Assembly: GCA_005772945.1 (NCBI GenBank)
Contig: SXIE01000476.1
Location: 1-22,847 of the forward strand
Length of the DNA stretch: 22,847 nt
From: Pseudomonadota bacterium
Lineage (GTDB): Bacteria; Myxococcota; UBA9042; PHBI01
Reading direction: 5' to 3'
Part shown: positions 6,665 to 14,278 of the stretch, in pieces
Numbering within the stretch: position 1 is the stretch's first letter
Layout: each line of letters starts with the position of its first letter
Notes under the pieces: model-generated
Databases searched by the model: none
Told to the model about the DNA's origin: nothing
What the model saw: only the letters and a program-made list of their open reading frames with translations
Program-made: the position numbers and the translations under genes

Positions 6665-7738
6665 CTAGCCGATGATGACGGCGCGGGCAAGGCTCGCGAC
6701 GGCCCGCCACGCATGGGTCGTGCGATCGAAGACGGCCCCGAGCGCGCCCGAATGGACGAAGAAGCGGTCGAGATTCCGGAGCGCCATGACCGGGGACGGA
6801 TGCCGCGCGCGCTCGATGCGCCAACGGAGCAGCGTGGCCCAGAGCGCGACCAGGCGGATCCCGAGGTCGGGCGCGATCATGTAATCGGGCGACACGAAGA
6901 AGCGGTGGATCAGATAGCGCGTGAGAATCGCTTGCTCGTCGATGCAAGCGACGTCGGGGAGGTCATGCGGCTGCGCGGGCGGGTGGCCCCAGAGGTGCCA
7001 GAGGCCGCGCGGGGCGACGCCGGCGAGCAGCTCGACCTCGCGCATGACGGCCGAGTCGAAGACGCCGTTCTTGAGCGCCGGGCCCGAGAGCGTGGCGCGG
7101 GCCGGGAGCTCGTCGCCGGTGACCGCGCGCGTGAAGTTCGCGACGCGCTCGAAGGGATCGGCCTCGGGGGCGCTCGCGAAGCGGTCGAACCAGGTCCAGT
7201 GCTTGGCCCAGAAGGCGCGGCACGTGAGGCGTTCGCCGTGTGCGTCGTAGTAGGGGATGTCGTCGCTCGCAAGGGGGGCGACGCGGTCGACCGGGGGAAT
7301 GCCGTCGGGCTCGATGAGGCGCTCGAAGTGCGTCTCGCGTAGGAAGAGCTCGAGCGCCGTCGGGCACTGGAGCGACAGCGAGACCAGCTGGCGGTCGGGC
7401 GTGAGCAGCGACAGGAACGGGAACAGCTTGCAGATCTGCGGGTAGACGCTCTCGCCAAAGCGCGTGCGCAACGTACAGAGGCGTTCGGCGTCGAGGAAGA
7501 CGCAGGTCGGGCCGTGCTCGGCGTCGTCGCGCATCGGCAGGACCGGCAGCCCCTGGATCTCCGCGAGGCGCGCGATCTGGCCGACGTGGGGGTCGCCCGC
7601 CTCGGTGAGCGCGCGCGTGATGCGCCGCTGCTCGACCACGTCGACCTGGACGCGATGGATACGGCAGCAGAGGCCGCGTTTCTGGCACTGCCAGGCGCGC
7701 ACGATCGCCGCGAGGTGCAGCGGAACCGGTTCGATCAA
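6665..7738 (-). CDS. YkgJ/FliB-like cysteine-cluster protein
   Basis: The 357-residue product has the cysteine pattern of the YkgJ/FliB group: Cys18, Cys24 and Cys25 (QCQKRGLCC), Cys79 in TCVFLD, Cys88, Cys103 in the C-x-x-F-P context (ICKLFPF) and Cys125 in LQCP. These residues probably bind zinc or an iron-sulfur cluster. FliB, a flagellin lysine methylase, shares this arrangement, but no flagellin genes are visible here, so methylation activity is not claimed. The start is taken as TTG 7738, 4 nt past the stop of the upstream lipoprotein gene, suggesting translational coupling; a GTG at codon 13 is the alternative. The SecD-like gene follows after 27 bp. The C-terminal half (about 230-357) is helical-looking and unrecognised. 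Confidence 0.75.
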   Translation of the reverse strand: MIEPVPLHLAAIVRAWQCQKRGLCCRIHRVQVDVVEQRRITRALTEAGDPHVGQIARLAEIQGLPVLPMRDDAEHGPTCVFLDAERLCTLRTRFGESVYPQICKLFPFLSLLTPDRQLVSLSLQCPTALELFLRETHFERLIEPDGIPPVDRVAPLASDDIPYYDAHGERLTCRAFWAKHWTWFDRFASAPEADPFERVANFTRAVTGDELPARATLSGPALKNGVFDSAVMREVELLAGVAPRGLWHLWGHPPAQPHDLPDVACIDEQAILTRYLIHRFFVSPDYMIAPDLGIRLVALWATLLRWRIERARHPSPVMALRNLDRFFVHSGALGAVFDRTTHAWRAVASLARAVIIG

Positions 7739-7742
7739 CGCG

Positions 7743-10616
7743 TCACTCGAGGTCGCCGCCCAGGACCACGTAGCCGCTCTGGTTCTTGACCGAGAGGTTT
7801 CCGAGGCCGAGCGTCGTGCCGGGCGGCAAGGTCGGGATGATGGTCGAGAGATCGGTCGCCGGGATGGCGATGGGACCGAACGTCTGGCCCGACAGGAAGC
7901 CGCCCAGGAGGCCGGGTAAGGCGCTCTCGATGATCGATCGGAGGTCGAAGAGATCGCCGAGACCGCCGTCGTCGAGGGCGATGATCTCCATGTCGGTGCC
8001 GAGGACGTCCGACAGCTGGAGCGAGACGCCGTCGGTGCCGGTCACGAAGTTCACGCCCAGGCCCATGTCGACGTACAGATCGACGCTCACGTCGAAGCCG
8101 AAGATGGTGCCGGTCAGGGTCACGCCGAGGTCGCCGATCTGCGCTTGAATTGGGCCCTTGATGCAGTCATTGACGATCGGCGGCAGGAGCCAGTTCAGCG
8201 TGAGCTGGAGGTTGTCGACCGGGATCGGGAGCGCGCCGCCGCCGAGCAGCGTCGCGAGATCGACCGGGCCGTTGAGGTAGCCGGTCCACCACGCCGCGAA
8301 GAACGCGGCGTTGATGAGGTCGGTCTTGACGCCGATGCCGACCGAGGGGTCCCAGGCCCAGTTGAGGACCTCGCTCGAGGTGCCGAGGCAGTCGGCGCGG
8401 CGGATGGCGCCGAGAGGGTCGCGCTCGACGCCCTTGTCGCTGTAGAGCCCGACCGCGACCGTGGTGGTGTCGCCATCGTCCGTGAAGGCGATGGTCGAGA
8501 GCTCGGTCGCGAGGCCGATCTCGGCGGTGACACCGTTGCCGAGGAGCGACGGCAGCGGGATGGTCGTGTCGATGACGAGCATGTCGAAGAGGCCCGAGAG
8601 AAGCGGCCCGGCGACCGCTTCGATGAGCGGGTTGAGGAGGGCCGGGACCAGATCGGCGATGCCCTGGGCGAGCGGGTCGAGGAAGCTGCCCATGAGCGCG
8701 CCGAGGTCGACGTAGTCCGAGAGCGGGATGTCGATCGTCTGGCTGAGCCCGGGGATCCCGCTCAGGCCGAGGTGAAAGACGATGTCCTCGATCGGGGCGA
8801 TGTGGATGTCGCTGGCCGACGAGTCGAAGTGCGTGAAGGCGATCTCGGTCGGCTGGCCGAACAGCTTCGACATGTCAGTTCCGACATCGACGTTGAAGGT
8901 GCCGATCTGGGCGCCGCCGGTGGCCGTAGCCGATCCGACGAGCTGGATGGTCGGGTTGGCGGTGCAGCCCAAGAACGGCACGCACGTCTGCGAGGTGACC
9001 GTGAACGTGGCGGTCGCGGCGAAGACGAGGTCGAGCGCGAAGGCGGGGCGGTTGGCGTCGCCGAAGGTCAGCGACCAGTCGAGGCCGCCGGTACGCGAGT
9101 CGATCGTGACGCGGGCGGGCGCGAGGCCGGTCGTCTCGGCGCTCGCGAGGGTGAGCGTGAGGACGCCGTTGAATTGAAGGTCGACCCACAGGGCGTTCGG
9201 GACGATGTCGATGGTCTGCGAGGTCGAGCCGAGCGGGACCGTCGGAAGTTGGAGGCCGGCGAGCGCCGTGTCGATGAGGCTCTTGATGTCGACGGTGCCG
9301 AAGACGAGCTCGAGGAGCGTCGCGATATCGTCGATATGCGCCGGGTCGTGTTGGCCGTCGTCGAAGAAGTCCTGGCCCAGAAGGACCGCGAGACTGTCGG
9401 GAATTTTCAGGTTGCTCGCGTTCTCGTCGACGAAGTCCGTCCAGCCGTCGGAGTATTGATAGGTGGGCGTCAGGCGCGTCTCGAGGTTCGCGATGTCGTT
9501 CGCCTCGATGACGAGCATGTTGAGGCCCCATACGGAGTCGACCGCGTGCGCGAAGTCGCCGTCGTCGTCGACCGCGACCTCCGCGCCGTTGATGAAGAGG
9601 TGGCTCAGGCCGCCCGCGTCGAAGACGTTGCCCTGGACGGTCACGGGCTCGACGGTCTCGAGGATGGTCGCGCCGCGCGGCGGGAACGTGATGGTGACGC
9701 GCGGGGGCGTGACGTCGACGATGAGCTCGAGGTCGTCGGTGAGAGCCTGCCACGGGTCGGCGAGGCGAACCGAGAAGAGGTAGTGGCCTTCGTCGGCGAG
9801 GCGGTAGCGGTGGAGGGCGTCGTCGACCAGCTCGGGGCTCGGGATGGTCGGCGCCGTGAGCGTGCCGGGGAGGTCCTCGATGGGGTTCTCATAGGCGTCG
9901 TAGGCGGTCCAACGGAGGTTCACCACAGCGCCGGTCGCGTAGGCGACGCGCGCCGGATCGGCCGTGAGCTCGAGGCGCACCGGGTCGCCCGGCAGGACCA
10001 CGAGCTGGCTCGGGGTGTGGGTGGCGCCGTCGTTCGGCGCGCCGCACGAGACGCTGTAGGTCCCGACCTCGGAGGGCTCGACGACCCCGGCGGTGAACGC
10101 GAGCTGCGGCGGGGCCGTGTATTGCGGGGCGTCGACGGTCCACTCGTTGCCGAACGCGTCGGCCGCCACGCACGACACGGTCGACGTGTGGCCCATCTGG
10201 ACCGGGTTTGTGCCGAGCACGACGCGCGTCGTGACGGGCGCGCCCGCGACGACCGTGAGGACCGCGCCGACCGTGTCCGCGCGGTGGTAGTCGGCGAGGG
10301 CGCAGAAGGCGCGGTAGGTCCCGACCTTGGTGCCGGTCACGGTCATTCCGGCGAGCGTGGCGCCCTCGGCGGGCCCCGTCTCGGAGACCAGCGTCGCGCT
10401 GAAGTCGTCGGCCTCGAGCCAACGCGCGGCCGGACCGTGCGCCACGCAGCGCACGTCGGCGGTCGCGCCGGCCCCGATCGACGCGGGCGCGACGGTGGTC
10501 GTCAGGCTCTCGATGAGGCTCGCATCGAGGCGGCTCGACTGGCACGCGAAGAGCGCGGGCGAAAGGACGCTTGCGACGATGGCGAGGCCATGGCGGAGGG
10601 GGGCTGGGGACGGCAT
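7743..10616 (-). CDS. Large Ig-domain lipoprotein with possible lipid-binding (TULIP-like) C-terminal half
   Basis: The 957-residue product starts at ATG 10616, with GAGGT about 6 nt upstream. It has a lipoprotein signal peptide ending in a lipobox (LFAC, lipidated Cys25), so it is membrane-anchored in the envelope. Residues about 35-300 hold three Ig-like beta modules, two with paired cysteines and two with a DAFGN/DAYEN-type motif. A further Ig-like module begins near 302 (PPRVTITFPPRGATI). From about residue 400 to the end it is rich in long alternating amphipathic strands with Leu/Ile/Gly-rich helices and ends LGLGNLSVKNQSGYVVLGGDL. That pattern recalls BPI/TULIP tubular lipid-binding folds, but this is inference from texture, not a family match. 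The open frame extends upstream to 11720, but that part is antisense to the PLP enzyme and is not used. It is the first gene of a tight three-gene run. Confidence 0.85.
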   Translation of the reverse strand: MPSPAPLRHGLAIVASVLSPALFACQSSRLDASLIESLTTTVAPASIGAGATADVRCVAHGPAARWLEADDFSATLVSETGPAEGATLAGMTVTGTKVGTYRAFCALADYHRADTVGAVLTVVAGAPVTTRVVLGTNPVQMGHTSTVSCVAADAFGNEWTVDAPQYTAPPQLAFTAGVVEPSEVGTYSVSCGAPNDGATHTPSQLVVLPGDPVRLELTADPARVAYATGAVVNLRWTAYDAYENPIEDLPGTLTAPTIPSPELVDDALHRYRLADEGHYLFSVRLADPWQALTDDLELIVDVTPPRVTITFPPRGATILETVEPVTVQGNVFDAGGLSHLFINGAEVAVDDDGDFAHAVDSVWGLNMLVIEANDIANLETRLTPTYQYSDGWTDFVDENASNLKIPDSLAVLLGQDFFDDGQHDPAHIDDIATLLELVFGTVDIKSLIDTALAGLQLPTVPLGSTSQTIDIVPNALWVDLQFNGVLTLTLASAETTGLAPARVTIDSRTGGLDWSLTFGDANRPAFALDLVFAATATFTVTSQTCVPFLGCTANPTIQLVGSATATGGAQIGTFNVDVGTDMSKLFGQPTEIAFTHFDSSASDIHIAPIEDIVFHLGLSGIPGLSQTIDIPLSDYVDLGALMGSFLDPLAQGIADLVPALLNPLIEAVAGPLLSGLFDMLVIDTTIPLPSLLGNGVTAEIGLATELSTIAFTDDGDTTTVAVGLYSDKGVERDPLGAIRRADCLGTSSEVLNWAWDPSVGIGVKTDLINAAFFAAWWTGYLNGPVDLATLLGGGALPIPVDNLQLTLNWLLPPIVNDCIKGPIQAQIGDLGVTLTGTIFGFDVSVDLYVDMGLGVNFVTGTDGVSLQLSDVLGTDMEIIALDDGGLGDLFDLRSIIESALPGLLGGFLSGQTFGPIAIPATDLSTIIPTLPPGTTLGLGNLSVKNQSGYVVLGGDLE

Positions 10617-10766
10617 GACGGACCTCGCGGGGGGCGAAAAAGTCCGCGGAGCATACACAGGCGACCCAGGGGCGGCCAGGGTCTTGTTCCTATCTAATGG
10701 TGGCGTGGTCCGAGCCGGACCGCGGGCGGCGTTGTCGGCGCCCCCGAGCTGGCGCATGCTAGCGTC
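10617..10766. promoter_or_regulatory. Divergent intergenic region
   Basis: These 150 bp separate the start of the minus-strand lipoprotein from the start of the plus-strand PLP enzyme, so promoters for both directions must lie here. An AT-richer patch around 10684-10700 (TTGTTCCTATCTAATG) stands out from the GC-rich surroundings and is the likeliest core-promoter area. I cannot define convincing paired -35/-10 boxes or an operator. Confidence 0.4.
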
Positions 10767-12008
10767 ATGGCCTTCCCACACCGCGTCTTCCATCCCGAGA
10801 CCAGCTCCATTGCCGAGGGGTTCGATCCGAGCCTCTCGGTGATGGCCGTCCGCCCGCCGATCTACCCGGTCTCGACCTATGCCTTCCATTCGGCCGAGGC
10901 GGCCGCGCACCACTTCGATCTCGCGCTCGGGCGCGTCGCCGTCGATCCGGGCGAGAGCCTCGGGCTCATCTATGCGCGCCTCAACAACCCCAACGCCGAG
11001 ATGTTCGAGGACGCCTTGTGCTCGATCGAAAAGGGCGCCACCGCGTGCGCCGCCTTCTCGAGCGGCATGTCGGCCATCGTCACGACGCTGATGGCCTTCG
11101 CGCGGCCGGGTCAGAAGATCCTCTACCAGCGGCCCGTCTACGGCGGGACCGATCACTTCCTTCGCCACATCCTGCCCGAGTGGAAGGTCGAGACCATCGC
11201 CGTCCCCGAGGGCGCGTGGCCCGCCGCACTCGCCCAACACGCGGCCGAGGTGGCGCTCGTCCTTCTCGAGACGCCGGCGAACCCGACGCTGCGCATGATC
11301 GATCTCGGGGCCGTCGCCGCGCTGGTCCGCCTCGCGACGCCCGAGCGCCACGTGCCGATCGTGGTCGACAACACCTTCCTCGGCCCCGTTTTCCAGTCGC
11401 CGCTGCTGCATGGTGCCGACCTCGTCATCTACTCGGCGACCAAGTTCCTCGGGGGCCACAGCGATCTGGTCGCGGGCGCCGTCACCGCACGCGACAAGGC
11501 GCTCGTCGACCAGGTCAAGGGCCTCCGGGCCTTCCTCGGCACGATCTGCGAGCCGTTCACCGCCTGGATGCTGCAGCGCAGCATGGCCACGCTGCACCTG
11601 CGGATGATCAAGCAGTCCAAGAACGCCGCGCGCATCGTCGGCGCGCTGGCGGGACATGCGGCCATCGCGCGCATCCACTATCCGAATCTCTTCACCGGCG
11701 AGGACGCGCGCGTCTTCCACGCGCAGTGCACCGCCCCCGGCTCGATGATCGCCATCGAGCTACACGGCGGGCGCCCGGCCGCCTTCCGCTTCTTGAACGC
11801 GCTGCAGCTCGTGCGTCTCGCGGTGTCGCTCGGCGGCGTCGAGTCGCTCGCGTGCCACCCGCGCAGCACGACCGCCTCCGAGATGTCCGACGAGGACCTG
11901 CGCGTCGGCGGCATCACCGAGGGCCTCGTGCGCATCTCGATCGGCGTCGAATACTGGCGCGACCTCGCCAAGGACCTCGGTGTCGCGCTCGACGCCGCGC
12001 TCGGCTGA
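10767..12008 (+). CDS. Cystathionine gamma-synthase family PLP-dependent enzyme
   Basis: The 413-residue fold-type I PLP enzyme belongs to the Cys/Met metabolism family. Visible sites are IYARLNNPNAEMFEDAL (about residues 71-87), the phosphate-binding SSGM, VYGGTDHF with Tyr125 stacking on PLP, DNTF with Asp201 pairing with the pyridine nitrogen, and SATKFLGGHSD with Lys226 as the Schiff-base lysine. The C-terminal GGVESLACHP block is also typical. The family does gamma-elimination or gamma-replacement on homoserine esters, cystathionine or methionine. The position after Tyr125-Gly126 is Gly127, whereas methionine gamma-lyases have Cys there, so it is unlikely to be a classical methionine gamma-lyase. 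An insertion near residues 52-68 (GRVAVDPGESLGL) matches a broad subfamily of uncharacterised members. The exact substrate is unknown. The start is ATG 10767, without an obvious ribosome binding site. Confidence 0.92.
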   Translation: MAFPHRVFHPETSSIAEGFDPSLSVMAVRPPIYPVSTYAFHSAEAAAHHFDLALGRVAVDPGESLGLIYARLNNPNAEMFEDALCSIEKGATACAAFSSGMSAIVTTLMAFARPGQKILYQRPVYGGTDHFLRHILPEWKVETIAVPEGAWPAALAQHAAEVALVLLETPANPTLRMIDLGAVAALVRLATPERHVPIVVDNTFLGPVFQSPLLHGADLVIYSATKFLGGHSDLVAGAVTARDKALVDQVKGLRAFLGTICEPFTAWMLQRSMATLHLRMIKQSKNAARIVGALAGHAAIARIHYPNLFTGEDARVFHAQCTAPGSMIAIELHGGRPAAFRFLNALQLVRLAVSLGGVESLACHPRSTTASEMSDEDLRVGGITEGLVRISIGVEYWRDLAKDLGVALDAALG

Positions 12009-12072
12009 GCACGCTGTCCGCGGGTTGCCGCCGCTTGCGCCGCCCGCCCAATGCCGCTATGGACGCCGGACG

Positions 12073-14274
12073 ATGGCCCCCGATGCCCCCGTCACCGTGC
12101 CGAGCGAGGTCGCCGAAGAGGAGCGCGTCCTCCAGGCGGTCCGCGCGAACCTCCTGCGCCTGAAGGCCGCCCCCGCGCCCGTGGACCACAGCGCGACCCT
12201 GGTCGAATTGCGCGACAGCCTGGCCGACGAGAAGCTGGCCGACGACAAGGCCAGCATCGTCGAGCAGATGGACCGCATGCAGGCCCTCATGAACCAGCAG
12301 GCCAAGAGCCCCGAGGGCACGTACGACCTCGAGAATCCGTACTTCGGCCGCATGGTCCTCGACGACGACTTCGGCACGCGCAGCATCCTCATCGGCAAGA
12401 GCACGTTCATCTCGGACCGCGTGCGCATCGTCGACTGGCGTAACGCCCCGATCTCGCGACTCTTTTATCAGTACGGCGAGGGCGACGAGTACGACGAAGA
12501 GGTCAACGGGCGCATGGTCTCGGGCGCGGTCAAGACCAAGCGCACCATGACCATCGCGCAAGGGGGCCTGCGGCGCTTACAGACCGACGACCACACATGG
12601 GTCTTGCACAGCGACGGCTGGGTCGACGCGCGGGCGCGCGAGGCCAAGCTGGCCGGCGGCGCCGGCACGGCCATCCGCCCCGACAGCCTCGGGACCGGGC
12701 ACGCCGTGGCGCACGGGGCAGGGCGCGCGGGCCAGGTCGGGGGCGGCACGAGCGGGAAACGCGACCGGCACCTGCCCGAGATCGCCTCGCTGCTCGACCC
12801 CGAGCAGTTCAAGCTCATCACCAGCCGGGACCAGGGCCTGGTCGTCATCCAGGGCAGCGCGGGCTCGGGCAAGACGACGGTCGGACTGCATCGCATCGCC
12901 TGGCTCGTCTTCCAGAATCCGGCGCTCTTCCGGCCGCCGGCCATCTTGGTGGTCGTCTTCTCGCGGGCGCTCGCCGCCTACATCTCGCAGGTCTTGCCGG
13001 CGCTCGGCGTCGACGGCGTGCGCGTCCTCGAGTACGGGCCCTGGGCCGAGGCGCTGAGGCGCGCGCATTTTCGGAATATGCCGGACCGCTATTCGGACGA
13101 TACGCCGGCCCTGGTGTCGCGTTTCAAGTCGCATACGGCGCTGCTCACGATGCTCGAGGCGGCCGCCAAACGGCGTCCGAATGCGGATCCGAGGGTGCTG
13201 TTCGAGGAGCTGCTGACCGACCTCACGTGGCTCGTCGATGGCCTCGCGCGCTTCGCGCCGGGCGCCTTCACCGAGCGCGAAGTCGTGCGCATCCATCGCT
13301 ACTGCACGCGCCAGATGAACCGGCGCGATGACGGTCCGCGCACGCGTCGCAAGCGCCCCATCCGCGGCGACGAGGCCCAGCGGGGTTTCGACCCAGATGG
13401 GCCCGACGCGCCCGACGAGGACGACGACGAGCTCGACGACGACCCGGAGGATCCGACCCTCGACCGCGAGGACGACACGATCCTCCTACGCCTCTGGCAG
13501 CTCGTGCGCGGACCGCTGCGCGGCGAGGACAAGAAGCCCCTCTACTATGACCACGTCATGGTCGACGAGGCGCAGGATCTCTCGCCGCTCGAGCTCGCCG
13601 TGCTCATCGGGGCGGCCGGCGAGCGGCAGAGCGTGACCTTGGCCGGGGACGTGGCGCAGCAGGTGCGCGAGCACCGCGAGTTTCCGAGCTGGATCGACGT
13701 CTTGGGCGCGCTGCGCCTGGGGCACGTCGATGTCTCGCCGCTGCAGGTCAGCTACCGATCGACGCGCCAGATCATGGAGGTCGCGCGCCGGATCCTCGGG
13801 CCGCTCGCGCCCGACGAGCCCGTCACGGCGCCGCGCATGGGCGCGCCGGTCGGCCATCTGCGCTTCGACTCGAAGGGCGCCGCCGCGACGTGGCTCGCGC
13901 CCGCCCTGGCGGATCTGATGCAGCGCGAGCCGATGGCGAGTGTGGCGGTCCTGACCGTGGATCTTGCGCAAGCCCTCGATTGGTATGGGATCCTCGAGCG
14001 CTCGCAGGTCCCGCATCTCGCGCTCATCGTCGAGCAGGACTTCTCGTTCGCGCCGGGCGTCGAGGTGTCCGACATCCGCTCGTCCAAGGGCCTCGAGTTC
14101 GACTACGTCGTCCTGGTCGGGGTCGACCAAGACGCGTTTCCCGCGCGCGACCAGGCGCGACATCTCTTGCATGTCGGTGCAACTCGCGCCGCGCACCAGC
14201 TCTGGATCGTGTCGACGGGAACCCCGTCGGCGCTGGTCCCAGAGGGGCTTCCCGGACTCGAAGGGGCAGGCTGA
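12073..14274 (+). CDS. helD: HelD-type ATPase (RNA polymerase recycling, UvrD/SF1-like)
   Basis: The 733-residue product from ATG 12073 has the HelD layout. An N-terminal charged coil (about residues 10-75) is the kind of arm HelD inserts into RNA polymerase. Next come NPYFGRMVLDD, IGKSTF, IVDWRNAPISRLFY and the GxxGxVKxKRTMTIAQGGLRRL region (about 88-160). SF1 motor motifs follow: Walker A GSAGSGKTT (261-269), VDEAQD (about 497-502), LAGDVAQQV, SYRST, SSKGLEFDYVVLVG (about 670-683) and VGATRA. HelD dislodges stalled RNA polymerase from nucleic acid, using ATP. An unusual acidic stretch (about 442-470, almost all Asp/Glu/Pro) splits the motor core. The open frame reaches upstream to 11980, but homology begins after 12073. 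A DEAH helicase follows after 4 bp, almost certainly in the same transcript. Confidence 0.88.
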   Translation: MAPDAPVTVPSEVAEEERVLQAVRANLLRLKAAPAPVDHSATLVELRDSLADEKLADDKASIVEQMDRMQALMNQQAKSPEGTYDLENPYFGRMVLDDDFGTRSILIGKSTFISDRVRIVDWRNAPISRLFYQYGEGDEYDEEVNGRMVSGAVKTKRTMTIAQGGLRRLQTDDHTWVLHSDGWVDARAREAKLAGGAGTAIRPDSLGTGHAVAHGAGRAGQVGGGTSGKRDRHLPEIASLLDPEQFKLITSRDQGLVVIQGSAGSGKTTVGLHRIAWLVFQNPALFRPPAILVVVFSRALAAYISQVLPALGVDGVRVLEYGPWAEALRRAHFRNMPDRYSDDTPALVSRFKSHTALLTMLEAAAKRRPNADPRVLFEELLTDLTWLVDGLARFAPGAFTEREVVRIHRYCTRQMNRRDDGPRTRRKRPIRGDEAQRGFDPDGPDAPDEDDDELDDDPEDPTLDREDDTILLRLWQLVRGPLRGEDKKPLYYDHVMVDEAQDLSPLELAVLIGAAGERQSVTLAGDVAQQVREHREFPSWIDVLGALRLGHVDVSPLQVSYRSTRQIMEVARRILGPLAPDEPVTAPRMGAPVGHLRFDSKGAAATWLAPALADLMQREPMASVAVLTVDLAQALDWYGILERSQVPHLALIVEQDFSFAPGVEVSDIRSSKGLEFDYVVLVGVDQDAFPARDQARHLLHVGATRAAHQLWIVSTGTPSALVPEGLPGLEGAG

Positions 14275-14278
14275 CGTC

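Noticed and set aside
10545..10556. Fifth copy of the palindromic element (CGCGAAGAGCGC)
   Set aside because: Only the left half matches; the second arm and flank are absent. A similar half match occurs near 2545, so chance is likely in this composition.
10617..11720. Upstream extension of the Ig-domain lipoprotein frame
   Set aside because: It is antisense to the PLP enzyme; the lipoprotein signal peptide and a ribosome binding site place the start at 10616.
13964..14278. Upstream extension of the DEAH helicase frame
   Set aside because: It lies out of frame within the end of the HelD gene and gives a Ser/Arg-rich product; the helicase homology begins right after ATG 14279.
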